Of a DNA stretch of 64,000 nt, positions 29,799 to 41,258 are shown piece by piece. The notes beneath the pieces are model-generated. The model was not told the origin of the DNA. It made no database searches and worked only from the letters and a program-made list of their open reading frames with translations. A program made the position numbers and the translations under genes. Within the stretch, counting starts at the first letter, position 1. Each line of letters starts with the position of its first letter. The DNA comes from an uncultured Luminiphilus sp. (GTDB lineage Bacteria; Pseudomonadota; Gammaproteobacteria; Pseudomonadales; Halieaceae), in contig CALSMP010000001.1 of NCBI GenBank assembly GCA_943787485.1, positions 248,001-312,000 of the forward strand, given 5' to 3'.

Positions 29799-30110
29799 AT
29801 GTACGCAGTAATCGAAAGTGGCGGTAAGCAGCACCGCGTAGAAGAAGGTGAGGTGCTCAAGCTGGAGAAGCTTGAAGCGGCTACCGGTGAGACGATTGAG
29901 TTTGAGCGTGTCCTGATGGTAGGGGCTGGTAGCGACGTAAAAATCGGCGCGCCCACGGTGGATGGCGGAAAGGTGACGGCTGAGGTGGTAGCACACGGCC
30001 GGCACGAGAAAATCCGCATTGTTAAGTTCAACCGCAGAAAGCACTACCGCAACGAAACTGGTCATCGCCAGTGGTATACCGAAGTGAAGATCACAGGCAT
30101 CAAGGGTTGA
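29799..30110 (+). CDS. rplU: 50S ribosomal protein L21
   Basis: The ORF track begins at 29787, but the family start [18 protein letters not shown] is the ATG at 29799, preceded by GTGGAGAGA. The product has 103 residues as in E. coli. [23 protein letters not shown] near the end is typical. rpmA follows after 12 bases. Confidence 0.96.
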   Translation: MYAVIESGGKQHRVEEGEVLKLEKLEAATGETIEFERVLMVGAGSDVKIGAPTVDGGKVTAEVVAHGRHEKIRIVKFNRRKHYRNETGHRQWYTEVKITGIKG

Positions 30111-30122
30111 GAGGAAACTGAT

Positions 30123-30380
30123 ATGGCACACAAAAAAGCTGGCGGTAGTACCCGAAACGGCCGCGATTCCGAAAGCAAACGACTTGGCGTCAAAGTATTT
30201 GGTGGGCAGGAAGTGTCCGCGGGTAGCATCATCGTTCGACAACGTGGCACCCGCTTCCACGCCGGAGATAATGTTCGTACTGGCAAAGACCACACGCTGT
30301 TCGCGACTGCCAATGGTAAAGTCGAGTTTTATACCGGTGGCCCGCAGAACCGCAAGCAGGTGCGGGTGGTGAGTGCCTGA
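30123..30380 (+). CDS. rpmA: 50S ribosomal protein L27
   Basis: L27 reaches into the peptidyl transferase centre with its N-terminus. The 85-residue protein starts [24 protein letters not shown], the conserved tail. It forms the usual rplU-rpmA pair, closed by a terminator. Confidence 0.98.
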   Translation: MAHKKAGGSTRNGRDSESKRLGVKVFGGQEVSAGSIIVRQRGTRFHAGDNVRTGKDHTLFATANGKVEFYTGGPQNRKQVRVVSA

Positions 30381-30404
30381 TTGGGAATTCGAGTTAATCC
30401 CTAG

Positions 30405-30433
30405 AAGCCTCGTCACCGGACGGGGCTTTTTTG
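30405..30433 (+). terminator. Rho-independent terminator after rpmA
   Basis: AGCCTCGTC and GACGGGGCT pair with one G-T around an ACCG loop, followed by six T. It lies 25 bases past the rpmA stop and separates the ribosomal pair from obgE. Confidence 0.9.
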
Positions 30434-30504
30434 TTTTGGGGCCAAGCTCGGGTTCTGCTAAGTCCCGGTTAACACCCGTCCAAGGAGGCGCGGTATCGCG
30501 ATAG

Positions 30505-32816
<2,312 letters not shown>

Positions 32817-32820
<4 letters not shown>

Positions 32821-33662
32821 ATACCACCACAACGTTATTGGGGTTTTATCTTGCCGCTATTTTTGCCGCCAGCTTGCTTGGCGGTTGGCTGCCGCGACGG
32901 TTCCAGCTGACACACACACGCACGCAACTCATCATGAGTTTGGTTGCTGGATTGATGTTGGGCGTGGCTTTTTTCCACCTCATACCCCATTCGGCGTTGA
33001 CCCCGCCTGTCGATGTCGATTTTACGATGCTGTGGTCCGTCATGGGTCTAGTATTTATGCTGGTCTTACTGCGATTATTTCATTTCCATCAGCATGACTT
33101 TGCGCTGGCCGGCGATACCTGTGACCACGGAGATGCGGATGCGCATTCCCACACCCATGCTCACGATCATGGTCATGTCTCGGCCCCCAGCGGCCCTTTT
33201 ACCTGGTTAGGCTTGCTCCTGGGTCTCAGCGTGCACACGGTTGTCGATGGTATTGCTCTGGGTGCGGTGATGCGTGCAGAGCCCACGGGAGGGGGTGTGC
33301 TTGGGCTGGGGGTTTTTCTCGCGATCTTGCTGCACAAACCCCTCGACTCACTGTCCATTGAGACTGTGATGATCGCCACAGGCCAATCGTCTTTGCGGCG
33401 GCGTTGGATTAATGTCGGTTTTTCCCTGCTCTGTCCCCTTGCTGCGTTGGTGTTCTGGTCGGCGGTTGATCCTACGCTCGCGGACTCGCTACTACTCTCG
33501 GGAGCACTCGCGTTTTCCGCGGGGGCGTTTATTTGTATCGCCTTGGGGGACCTCTTGCCTGAAATCCAGTTTCACAGCCATGATCGCGGCAAGCTCACCG
33601 GGCTATTTTTGCTTGGATTAGGGCTCGCCTGGGCGATCGGTCTGGTAGAGGGTATGCACTGA
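32817..33662 (+). CDS. ZIP-family metal transporter
   Basis: The 281-residue membrane protein has about eight hydrophobic segments. It carries a His-rich cytoplasmic loop (DHGDADAHSHTHAHDHGHVS, about 104-123) and the metal-site motifs LSVHTVVDGIALGAV and LLHKPLDSLSIET, typical of ZIP transporters of zinc or other divalent cations. The start overlaps the proB stop. hemH follows convergently after 16 bases. The metal cannot be named from sequence. Confidence 0.85.
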
Positions 33663-33678
33663 TTGCGGAGCGAGCCGG

Positions 33679-34773
33679 TTAGGCATTACCGTCTTCAGCG
33701 TCTAGCAGCACTTTTGCTTCACGCGCCGTCACATCGCTTGGGTAACGCGGATGTTCCCACCCCTGAAGCTCGCGCATGACCAACCCCGACAGTACCTCAA
33801 TGTGGGCATCGCTAGCATTCAAACACGGGATGTATTCGTAGCGTTCTCCGCCAGCTTCGAGAAAGTAGTCGCGATTCTCCATGCCAATTTCTTCGATGGT
33901 CTCTAGGCAGTCTGCTGAAAATCCCGGACACAGAATCTGCAAGGATTTGACCCCTGTGCCGGGCAGTTCCTTGAGCGTCTCGTCAGTATAGGGCTTGAGC
34001 CACTCTTCCCGCCCAAAGCGGGATTGAAAGGTAGTCAAGTAGCGTTCTGCCGGCAGCCCAAGTTGTTCGGCGACCAAACGGGTGGTCTTATGGCATTGGC
34101 AGTGATATGGATCGCCGTTATCGAGATAGCGCCGCGGACTGCCATGGTAGCTAAAGACTAACTTGTCTGCCTGCCCGTGCTGTGTCCAGTGTTCGCGGAC
34201 GGATTGCGCAATGGCATTGATGTACCCCTGGTCATCGCCGTACTGGGCGATAAAACGAAAGTCGGGTAGCCAGCGTCGCCCTAAAAAGTCGTTAGCCACC
34301 TCATCAAAGGTTGAGCCTGTGGTTGGGCCTGCATATTGTGGATAGAGCGGCAACACCACGAGACGTTGGATACCTGCTGTGAACATATCCTGCAGCACGG
34401 AAGGGATAGACGGATTGCCGTAGCGCATGGCTCCTCGCACCATAACGTGAGAGCCAAGTGACTGCTCCAACTTGGCCTGTACGCCACTGACTTGATCCAT
34501 GAGGTGGTAAAGCAGCGGAGAGCCGCGATCGGTCCAAACCTCACTGTAGGCTTCGGCGGATCGTGCGGGCCGGGTGTTTAAGATGATGCCGTGGAGAATC
34601 ATCCACCAGATAAGTCGCGGGACCTCGACAACCCGAGGGTCGCTGAGGAACTGCTTGAGATAGGGGCGGAGCGCACCTTTTGTCGGCGCGTCAGGCGTGC
34701 CTAGATTCGTCAGCAGCACACCCGTCAATGGCGGTGTGCTGTGATCAAACCCTGTGGTCCCTCGATAACTCAT
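33679..34773 (-). CDS. hemH: Ferrochelatase
   Basis: HemH inserts iron into protoporphyrin IX. The ORF track starts at 35001, but the first 76 residues have no family match and lie across the start of the divergent gene. The ATG at 34773 gives MSYRGTTGFDHSTPPLTGVLLTNLGTPDAP and 364 residues. Signature blocks are YSEVWTDRGSPLLYHL, LPLYPQYAGPTTGS, VFSYHGSPRRYLDNGDPYHCQC and CPGFSADCLETIEEI. It is somewhat longer than E. coli HemH (320). Confidence 0.95.
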   Translation of the reverse strand: MSYRGTTGFDHSTPPLTGVLLTNLGTPDAPTKGALRPYLKQFLSDPRVVEVPRLIWWMILHGIILNTRPARSAEAYSEVWTDRGSPLLYHLMDQVSGVQAKLEQSLGSHVMVRGAMRYGNPSIPSVLQDMFTAGIQRLVVLPLYPQYAGPTTGSTFDEVANDFLGRRWLPDFRFIAQYGDDQGYINAIAQSVREHWTQHGQADKLVFSYHGSPRRYLDNGDPYHCQCHKTTRLVAEQLGLPAERYLTTFQSRFGREEWLKPYTDETLKELPGTGVKSLQILCPGFSADCLETIEEIGMENRDYFLEAGGERYEYIPCLNASDAHIEVLSGLVMRELQGWEHPRYPSDVTAREAKVLLDAEDGNA

Positions 34774-34930
34774 CAATCGTCCTTGAAATCCTCGGTTCGC
34801 GGGAAATACGCCGTTGCGCCAGACATGGATGCCTATTGTACGCCCTGTAAGTCTAGGAGAGGGCACTGGGTTACGCAGGCTTGAACGGGTAGTATACAAA
34901 CCTCCGCAATGTTCAACGGGTGTTTCCCCA

Positions 34931-36097
34931 ATGAGTCTCGATTTCGACAGCGCCCGCCTGTACAACCCGAATTTGACATCTAGCCATGAGGAATGGCGCA
35001 CTCAACTACGGCGTTTTGTGGATGCCGAAATTATGCCCTACGCCGAGGATTGGGATGAGGCTGGCGAAATTCCCATAGAGTTGTGGCCAAAGGCTGCCGC
35101 GGTGGGTTTGTTGGGGTTGGGCTACCCCGAGCAGTATGGTGGTACCCCCGGGGACGTCTGGCTCACCCAAATCGCCACCGAGGAGTTGTCCCGCGTTGGG
35201 GTAGGCGGGGTCAACGCCAGTCTCATGGTGCACGGTATCGGACTTCCTCCCGTTATCAACTGGGGTAGCGAGGCGATGAAAGAGCGAGTCGCCCCGCCCG
35301 TGCTGCGGGGAGAAGCATGGATTTCATTGGGCATTACCGAGCCCGGCGGTGGTTCCGACGTGGCGAATTTGCAGACCACAGCGGTGCGTGACGGGGATCA
35401 TTTCATCGTAAATGGCTCGAAGACCTATATTACCGGAGGCATGCGCGCGAACTGGGTATCGACCGCCGTTCGCACCGGCGGTGAGGGCGCCGCGGGTGTT
35501 TCGATGTTGTTGATTCCCACTGATGCTGAGGGCTTTTCGCGCACCGCGCTAGAGCGCAAGCAGGGTTGGTGGGCCTCCGATACGGCTACCTTGTACTTCG
35601 ATAACGTGCGGGTTTCGGTCGATCAGTTGATCGGCGAGGAGAATCAGGGGTTCAAGGTCATCATGACCAACTTCAATGCCGAGCGGATGGCAATGGCGGT
35701 CGGTATGGAGGCCTACGGGCGCGTCTGCATGGAAGAGGCGGTCAGCTGGGCGCGGGAACGCAAAACCTTCGGCAAGCGGCTCGCCGATCATCAGGTGATT
35801 CGCCATAAGATCGCCATGATGAAACAAAAGATTAATGCGACGCAGGCCTACATACGCTGCTGCAACGAGTCGATCGAGCGCGGCGATCCGGACCCGGCAG
35901 ATATCGCGCTTTTAAAAGTCCAGGCGAGTGAGGTCATGGAGTTTTGTGCCAGGGAAGCCTTACAGATTATGGGTGGAATCGGCTACATGCGGGGGAGCCG
36001 CTCTGAGCGCTTGTACCGCGAGGTCCGGGTGAATGCAATTGGCGGGGGCTCTGAGGAAATCATGCGAGACCTTGCCTCCCGCCAGTATGGCTTATAG
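34931..36097 (+). CDS. Acyl-CoA dehydrogenase
   Basis: The ORF track opens at 34814; the ATG at 34931 (MSLDFDSARLYNPNLTSSHE) fits the family and gives 388 residues. The FAD/substrate blocks GITEPGGGSDVANLQTTA and RKTFGKRLADHQVIRHKIAMM and the C-terminal ALQIMGGIGYMRGSRSERLYREVR are present. At the usual catalytic position near the end it has GGGSEE and no glutamate. FNAERMAMA supplies a glutamate in helix G, where isovaleryl- and long-chain enzymes carry theirs. It starts a run of three dehydrogenases. The substrate is unknown. Confidence 0.9.
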   Translation: MSLDFDSARLYNPNLTSSHEEWRTQLRRFVDAEIMPYAEDWDEAGEIPIELWPKAAAVGLLGLGYPEQYGGTPGDVWLTQIATEELSRVGVGGVNASLMVHGIGLPPVINWGSEAMKERVAPPVLRGEAWISLGITEPGGGSDVANLQTTAVRDGDHFIVNGSKTYITGGMRANWVSTAVRTGGEGAAGVSMLLIPTDAEGFSRTALERKQGWWASDTATLYFDNVRVSVDQLIGEENQGFKVIMTNFNAERMAMAVGMEAYGRVCMEEAVSWARERKTFGKRLADHQVIRHKIAMMKQKINATQAYIRCCNESIERGDPDPADIALLKVQASEVMEFCAREALQIMGGIGYMRGSRSERLYREVRVNAIGGGSEEIMRDLASRQYGL

Positions 36098-36182
36098 ACG
36101 TGAGGTTTAAGCCCTAAACCCTAAATCCAGATCAAGTCTAGCCTAGGCAAAAAGTGATTAATCAACGTTAGAGAGCAATGCG

Positions 36183-37385
36183 ATGAGTGAATCGAAAGCC
36201 GCTTTAAAAGAGTTTCAGACCGAGGTGCGGGCGTGGATGAAGGAGAATGTCCCCGCGCCACCCCCTTTCCTGCTGCCACTCAGTTTTTTGGAGGTGGGCA
36301 CCGAGCAGCAGTTGGATTTTCTGCGGGAATGGCAGCACAGGGTTTGGTCGGCGGGTTATCTGGGGATGCACTGGCCAAAGGAGTACGGCGGTCAGGGTGC
36401 CGACCCCGCCTATCAGGGCGTCGTCGATCGTGAATTGGGTGCCGCTAACGCCCCGATCATGTTCAACACCATAGGCTTGGGCTGGGTAGGCCCATTGTTG
36501 CTGGAAATGGGTACTGAGGACGAGAAAGCCAAGTACCTGAAGGCGATTCTTTCGGGCGAGGAAATCTGGTGTCAGGGTTTTTCAGAGCCTGATCACGGCT
36601 CGGACCTTGGCGCCGTTCAGACCCGTGCTGTTCGCGATGGCGATGAGTATGTCATTAATGGATCGAAGATTTGGACCACGATGGGCAACTACGCTGACCA
36701 CATGATCCTGTTGGCTCGAACGGACCCAACCGCCGAGCGCAAATACGACGGACTGTCGTTCTTTTTATCGCCTATGAAGATACCTGGGGTAGATGCGGTG
36801 CCTATCCGCAAGGTGACGGGAGAATATGGCTTTAATCAGGTGTTCTTTACCGACGCCCGTATTCCTGCGTCTACCCTGATGCTGGAAGAGGGCAAGGGCT
36901 GGCAGGTGGCGATGAAAACCCTTGAATACGAGCGGGGCGTTCAAGCGGGGCAGGGCACGAGTCACTGGGCGGTCTCAATACAAATCGATGATTTGATCGA
37001 TGACCTTCGCGGCTTTGAGCGCGACGGTGAGCCGCTGTTTCAGGATCCTTCGGTGAGGGACCAAGCGGTCACCCTCATTATGGAAGCCAAGGCGTTGGCG
37101 CTGTCCCAGCGTCGCATGCGGTTGTCCGGTCTCACGTCGGATTTTCCGATGGGTTTGCCCTTGTCTTCCAAATATCGCGGCACCGAATGGGCGCGCCGGA
37201 TGAAGTTGTTTGGTACCGCCATGCAGGGGGCGAGCAGTTCGCTCTATATGGGTGATGGCGATGCTTATCGCGGCGGCTTTTGGCAGCGCGCCTACTTTTC
37301 AAACTTTGGTATGACCATTGGGGGTGGCACCACCCAAGTGCAGGCCAACATTATCGCCGAGCATGTGCTTGGCTTGCCGAAGTAA
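36183..37385 (+). CDS. Acyl-CoA dehydrogenase, probable catalytic partner of a two-subunit enzyme
   Basis: The 400-residue protein has the FAD block GFSEPDHGSDLGAVQTRA, the helix-G glutamate in TLEYERGVQAG and the C-terminal MTIGGGTTQVQANIIAEHVLGLPK. A 12-base gap leads to a second, more diverged dehydrogenase of 373 residues. Adjacent long-short pairs of this kind are known as alpha2beta2 enzymes in actinobacterial steroid side-chain degradation (FadE26-27, FadE28-29). Here the pairing is inferred from order and divergence. Confidence 0.88.
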   Translation: MSESKAALKEFQTEVRAWMKENVPAPPPFLLPLSFLEVGTEQQLDFLREWQHRVWSAGYLGMHWPKEYGGQGADPAYQGVVDRELGAANAPIMFNTIGLGWVGPLLLEMGTEDEKAKYLKAILSGEEIWCQGFSEPDHGSDLGAVQTRAVRDGDEYVINGSKIWTTMGNYADHMILLARTDPTAERKYDGLSFFLSPMKIPGVDAVPIRKVTGEYGFNQVFFTDARIPASTLMLEEGKGWQVAMKTLEYERGVQAGQGTSHWAVSIQIDDLIDDLRGFERDGEPLFQDPSVRDQAVTLIMEAKALALSQRRMRLSGLTSDFPMGLPLSSKYRGTEWARRMKLFGTAMQGASSSLYMGDGDAYRGGFWQRAYFSNFGMTIGGGTTQVQANIIAEHVLGLPK

Positions 37386-37397
37386 GGGGAACGAGGG

Positions 37398-38519
37398 ATG
37401 TCGTCATTAGTTGGAAATGTAGCGCTTAACTTCAGTGAAGAGCAGTCCATGCTCCTCGATGTAGCTCGCGCGTTTGTCCGCGACAAAGCCCCTATCGATC
37501 GGGTCAGGGCGCAGCTTGAAACAGAGGCAGGTTACGATCAGGCCGTCTGGCAGGAGATGGTTGATCTCGGCTGGACAGGGATCGCCCTCCCCGAATCGGT
37601 GGGGGGCTCGGCGCTGGGTTTCTCCGCGGTGGTGCCGGTGATAGAGGCGCTCGGTCATGGACTGTTAGGGACGCCGTTGATGGATACGACCCTGGCTGGG
37701 CAACTTTTGCTGAGAGCGGGAGGTGCTGCGCAGGAGTCAGCGCTCGCGGCGATTGCAGAGGGCGAAATAGCCACGGTGGCATTCCTTGACGGGGCCGATT
37801 GGGGAGCCGATAACACGGGCGTCTCCTTGGATGATCAGGGTTGTTTGCAGGGCAGCAAGTCCTTTGTGGGCAGCGCTCAGGTCGCCTCGCGCTTTGTTGT
37901 GGTGGGAAACCAGGGGGGAGAGCCGTTGCTCGCGGTGGTTGCTCGCGATGCACTTTCCGATGATGCTTTGGTGGCCAATACCCTGATTGATCTCACCAAG
38001 CGTTCCGCCCGAATTGACTTTTCTGGCGTAAAGCCTGAGCAAGTGATAACGGGTGAAGCCGTTGTCGCGGCGCTACGCGACTACCGCCTGCTGGGTGCGC
38101 TGCTCGCCGCCGTCGAGGCAACCGGTGCCGGTGCGCGCTGTCTTGAGGTGATCGTGGATTATCTGAAAACCAGAAAGCAGTTTGGCAAACTGATTGGCTC
38201 CTATCAGGCGCTAAAGCACCCAACGGTCGATATCTATTGTGCGGTGGAGGACTCCCGCTCATTTTGCTATCACGCTGCCAGCATCATTGAAGAAGGTGGG
38301 CTCAGCGCTGATGCGGAGACCGCGTGCCGCATGGCGAAAACCTCAGCAGGAGATATGCTGGTTTTTGCCGGTGATCGAGCCGTTCAATTTCATGGTGGCA
38401 TTGGTTTCACCTGGGATTGCGACTCGACCTTGTTTATCCGGCGGGCTCAGTGGACACAACAGGTGTTCGGGGACGCAATCCATCATCGCAAACGCTTGGC
38501 GAGCTTACTGCTGGATTAG
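37398..38519 (+). CDS. Acyl-CoA dehydrogenase-like protein, diverged partner subunit
   Basis: The 373-residue protein keeps the fold (LNFSEEQSMLLDVARAFVRD, RKQFGKLIGSYQALKHPTVDIY, AVQFHGGIGFTWDCDSTLFIRRA). It lacks the SEPxxGSD FAD loop, reading ATVAFLDGADWGADNTGVSL in that region, and has no helix-G glutamate in the usual context (LGALLAAVEATGAG). This suits a non-catalytic or half-site subunit beside the preceding gene. The substrate is unknown. Confidence 0.85.
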   Translation: MSSLVGNVALNFSEEQSMLLDVARAFVRDKAPIDRVRAQLETEAGYDQAVWQEMVDLGWTGIALPESVGGSALGFSAVVPVIEALGHGLLGTPLMDTTLAGQLLLRAGGAAQESALAAIAEGEIATVAFLDGADWGADNTGVSLDDQGCLQGSKSFVGSAQVASRFVVVGNQGGEPLLAVVARDALSDDALVANTLIDLTKRSARIDFSGVKPEQVITGEAVVAALRDYRLLGALLAAVEATGAGARCLEVIVDYLKTRKQFGKLIGSYQALKHPTVDIYCAVEDSRSFCYHAASIIEEGGLSADAETACRMAKTSAGDMLVFAGDRAVQFHGGIGFTWDCDSTLFIRRAQWTQQVFGDAIHHRKRLASLLLD

Positions 38520-38577
38520 CGCCCCCTGTCTCTTTCAATGAGGAAGTCCGGCTCAGGGTTTCTTTCGTAGAGCACCC

Positions 38578-39951
38578 ATGACCAAAAAAACACCTATTCG
38601 CCGCGGCGCTATCGGCCGCGGTCTCGCGTTGTCTTTGGCTGGTGCCAGAGCAGGCAGTGCCTTTGCCATCGATGGCGCCTTGCGGCGTCTCCGTGGCGAC
38701 TCAGGCGTCGATGAGGATCGTTTGCAGCGAGAGGCCGATCGATTCGCGGATACCCTCGGCGAGCTCAAGGGAAGCTACGTCAAGATAGGCCAGTTACTGG
38801 CACTCTTGGGTGAGCACTTTTTGCCCGCACCTCTGACTCGAGCGCTGCACCGACTGGAATCTCAAACCCAGCCTTTGGACTGGTCTCACATCGAGCCAGT
38901 CCTGCAGAGCGCTATGGGCGCCGAGCTCGAGCAACTGAATATCGATCGGCAAGCTCTTGCGGCGGCGTCTCTCGCGCAGGTGCATCGTGCTAAGCACCGA
39001 CAAACCAAAAAAGACTTGGTCCTCAAAATTCAGTACCCGGATCTCGCTGCGGTACTGGATGAGGATTTTGCCGCGGTCGTGAGGATGCTCCGTTTGGCTC
39101 GATGGATACCGGCGAGTAAAGACTTTGATAGCTGGCTGCAGGTGCTTCATGAGCAGTTGATCCTCGAGGTCGACTACCCGAGAGAGCTGGCGTTGGCCCG
39201 AGAAATGGCTGAAGCCCTTGGGACTAATGCTCGGATGGCCGGTTTGGATGTCGAATTCCATGTGCCCGGCTATGACGCCGAGCTTAGTTCCTGTGATGTG
39301 CTTGTTATGGACTTTGTCCGCGGTAAGTTAGTGACAGATCCGTCGGTTGTCGCACTGAGTCAGAAACGTCGTGATCAATTGGGCAGGGCGATGCTCGAAC
39401 TGTTCTTCTTTGAGGTGTTTGATCTGGGCCTGATGCAGGCAGATCCCAATTTCGGTAACTATCTGATTGGTGACAAGGGCAAACGAATTACGCTGCTAGA
39501 TTTCGGCTCGTTTGTGCGCTTGTCAGAGGACACCCGCAGCGGGCTGGCTGACACCATTGCGGGGGGGCAGCAAAAGGACTGGGGCAGACTTGAGCGTGGA
39601 TTAACAAAGCTCGGTTGTATTGATACGGACAGCAGTGACCATGCACGCCGCACGTTTGTCGCCTTTGTTGAAAAATTGCTGGAGCCCCTACGACCGCCTG
39701 AGGAACTGCCATCGGAGCTGCTCAATGCTCGCGGTGTCTATCGTTGGGCTGATTCACAGCTGCTGAAACGCACAGGGCGTCATGTGGCGGGGTCGGTGGC
39801 AAGCCGGGATTTCTCTATCCCGCCGGGCAACTTCGCCTTAATGGCTCGCAAGTTGACAGGTGTTTTTACCTTTATTTCGGTGGTCGGCGCGGAATTTAAC
39901 GGCGTGGATATTGTCGATGACTGGCTACGCCGCTGGGGGTGTGCCGAATGA
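38578..39951 (+). CDS. UbiB/ABC1 (ADCK) family atypical kinase, copy 1
   Basis: The 457-residue protein has the family KxGQ motif (GSYVKIGQLLALLGE), the alanine-rich nucleotide loop AAASLAQVHRA, the lysine in LVLKIQYPDL and the metal and DFG-like motifs QADPNFGNYL and LLDFGSFV. UbiB proteins act as ATPases supporting ubiquinone synthesis or lipid handling. This one lacks the two C-terminal membrane helices of true UbiB. A second family member follows with a 4-base overlap. Confidence 0.88.
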   Translation: MTKKTPIRRGAIGRGLALSLAGARAGSAFAIDGALRRLRGDSGVDEDRLQREADRFADTLGELKGSYVKIGQLLALLGEHFLPAPLTRALHRLESQTQPLDWSHIEPVLQSAMGAELEQLNIDRQALAAASLAQVHRAKHRQTKKDLVLKIQYPDLAAVLDEDFAAVVRMLRLARWIPASKDFDSWLQVLHEQLILEVDYPRELALAREMAEALGTNARMAGLDVEFHVPGYDAELSSCDVLVMDFVRGKLVTDPSVVALSQKRRDQLGRAMLELFFFEVFDLGLMQADPNFGNYLIGDKGKRITLLDFGSFVRLSEDTRSGLADTIAGGQQKDWGRLERGLTKLGCIDTDSSDHARRTFVAFVEKLLEPLRPPEELPSELLNARGVYRWADSQLLKRTGRHVAGSVASRDFSIPPGNFALMARKLTGVFTFISVVGAEFNGVDIVDDWLRRWGCAE

Positions 39952-41258
39952 GTGATCACTCCCGGTCAGTGCCCCGAGGTCGCGTGCGACGCTTCGGTAA
40001 GTTCGCCCGACTCGCCGGAGGTGTTGCCGGCAACATGCTGGCACAGGGTGCCAAGCAGGTCGCCTCGGGTCAGCGGCCAAGGGCAAGGGATTTGCTGCTG
40101 ACCCCGGCAAACGCTCGTCGGCTGACGCGCCAGCTGTCAGAGATGCGCGGTGCGGCGATGAAGCTGGGTCAAATTCTCTCTATGGATAGTGGTGATCTTC
40201 TGCCCAGAGAGCTTGCGGATATTCTGGCAACCCTTCGTAACGCGGCTTATGCCATGCCAAAGCGCCAGCTTGATGAGGTCCTCACCGAGGCCTTTGGCGT
40301 TGAACACCAGTTGGTTCTGATCGACTTTGAGCACAAACCTTTTGCAGCTGCATCGATAGGCCAGGTCCACCGCCTGCGGTCGGCTCGGGGTCAACCGGCC
40401 GTGCTCAAAATCCAGTACCCCGGTGTGCGCGAAAGTATCGACTCGGATGTCGACAATCTGGTGGCTCTTCTGAAGGTATCGGGTCTGCTGCCCAAACACA
40501 TGGATATCAGCCCTCTTCTCACAGAGGTGAAAGCACAGTTACACGAGGAGGCAGACTATAAGCAAGAAGCCAAGTATCTCCGTGCCTTTGTAAAAGGATT
40601 GGGAGATGACGAGCGATTTTTGTTGCCCCGCGTGATTCCCTCCCTTAGTGGTTCACGTGTTCTTGGGTTGACCTACGTCGATGGGATACCCATCGAAGAG
40701 GTTGCTGATGAGAATCAGGAAGAACGCGATCGGGTGATGTCGCTGCTTTTTGAACTCTTACTCATAGAACTTTTTGAACTTGGCTTAGTGCAGACCGATC
40801 CGAACTTTGCCAACTATCGTTACAACCCAGAGACTGGCCAGGTCGTTCTGTTGGATTTTGGTGCATCAAAATATTTTCCAGATACCTTTACTGTTGCTTA
40901 TCTGGATCTCTTAGCAAGTACTATCGAAGGAGATCGCCTAGGGATGGCCGCGGCAGCGGAAACGGCTGGGTACTCCCTTGGGTCCGAGGGCTCTCCTTAT
41001 AGAGAGGTTGTTCTGGATTTATTGGAGTTGGCCCTAGAGCCAATCAGCTGTGGTGAAGCCTACGACTTTGGGGAGTCAACCCTGCCTAGGCGTCTCGCGG
41101 ATATGGGCCAACAAATTCAAGGCCATAAGGAATACTGGGAAGTGCCACCCATGTATGCGGCATACATCCACAGAAAGATTGCCGGATTGTTTTTGCTGGC
41201 GAGTCGCCTGAAGGCGCGTGTCAACATCCATGAGCTTGTTTTGCCCTGGTTAGATTAA
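39948..41258 (+). CDS. UbiB/ABC1 (ADCK) family atypical kinase, copy 2
   Basis: The ORF track starts at 39939, but the ATG at 39948 overlaps the previous stop (ATGA) and gives MSDHSRSVPRGRVRRFGKFARL, 436 residues. Family motifs are RGAAMKLGQILSMDSGD (KxGQ), FAAASIGQVHRL, AVLKIQYPGV, QTDPNFANYRY and LLDFGASK. It is diverged from its neighbour, so this is an old duplication. No ubi genes are near. It ends 4 bases into the convergent dipeptidase. Confidence 0.9.
   Translation: MSDHSRSVPRGRVRRFGKFARLAGGVAGNMLAQGAKQVASGQRPRARDLLLTPANARRLTRQLSEMRGAAMKLGQILSMDSGDLLPRELADILATLRNAAYAMPKRQLDEVLTEAFGVEHQLVLIDFEHKPFAAASIGQVHRLRSARGQPAVLKIQYPGVRESIDSDVDNLVALLKVSGLLPKHMDISPLLTEVKAQLHEEADYKQEAKYLRAFVKGLGDDERFLLPRVIPSLSGSRVLGLTYVDGIPIEEVADENQEERDRVMSLLFELLLIELFELGLVQTDPNFANYRYNPETGQVVLLDFGASKYFPDTFTVAYLDLLASTIEGDRLGMAAAAETAGYSLGSEGSPYREVVLDLLELALEPISCGEAYDFGESTLPRRLADMGQQIQGHKEYWEVPPMYAAYIHRKIAGLFLLASRLKARVNIHELVLPWLD

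Noticed and set aside
34774-35001. N-terminal extension of ferrochelatase to 440 residues
   Set aside because: The extra 76 residues have no family resemblance and overlap the divergent dehydrogenase start; the ATG at 34773 gives a normal protein.
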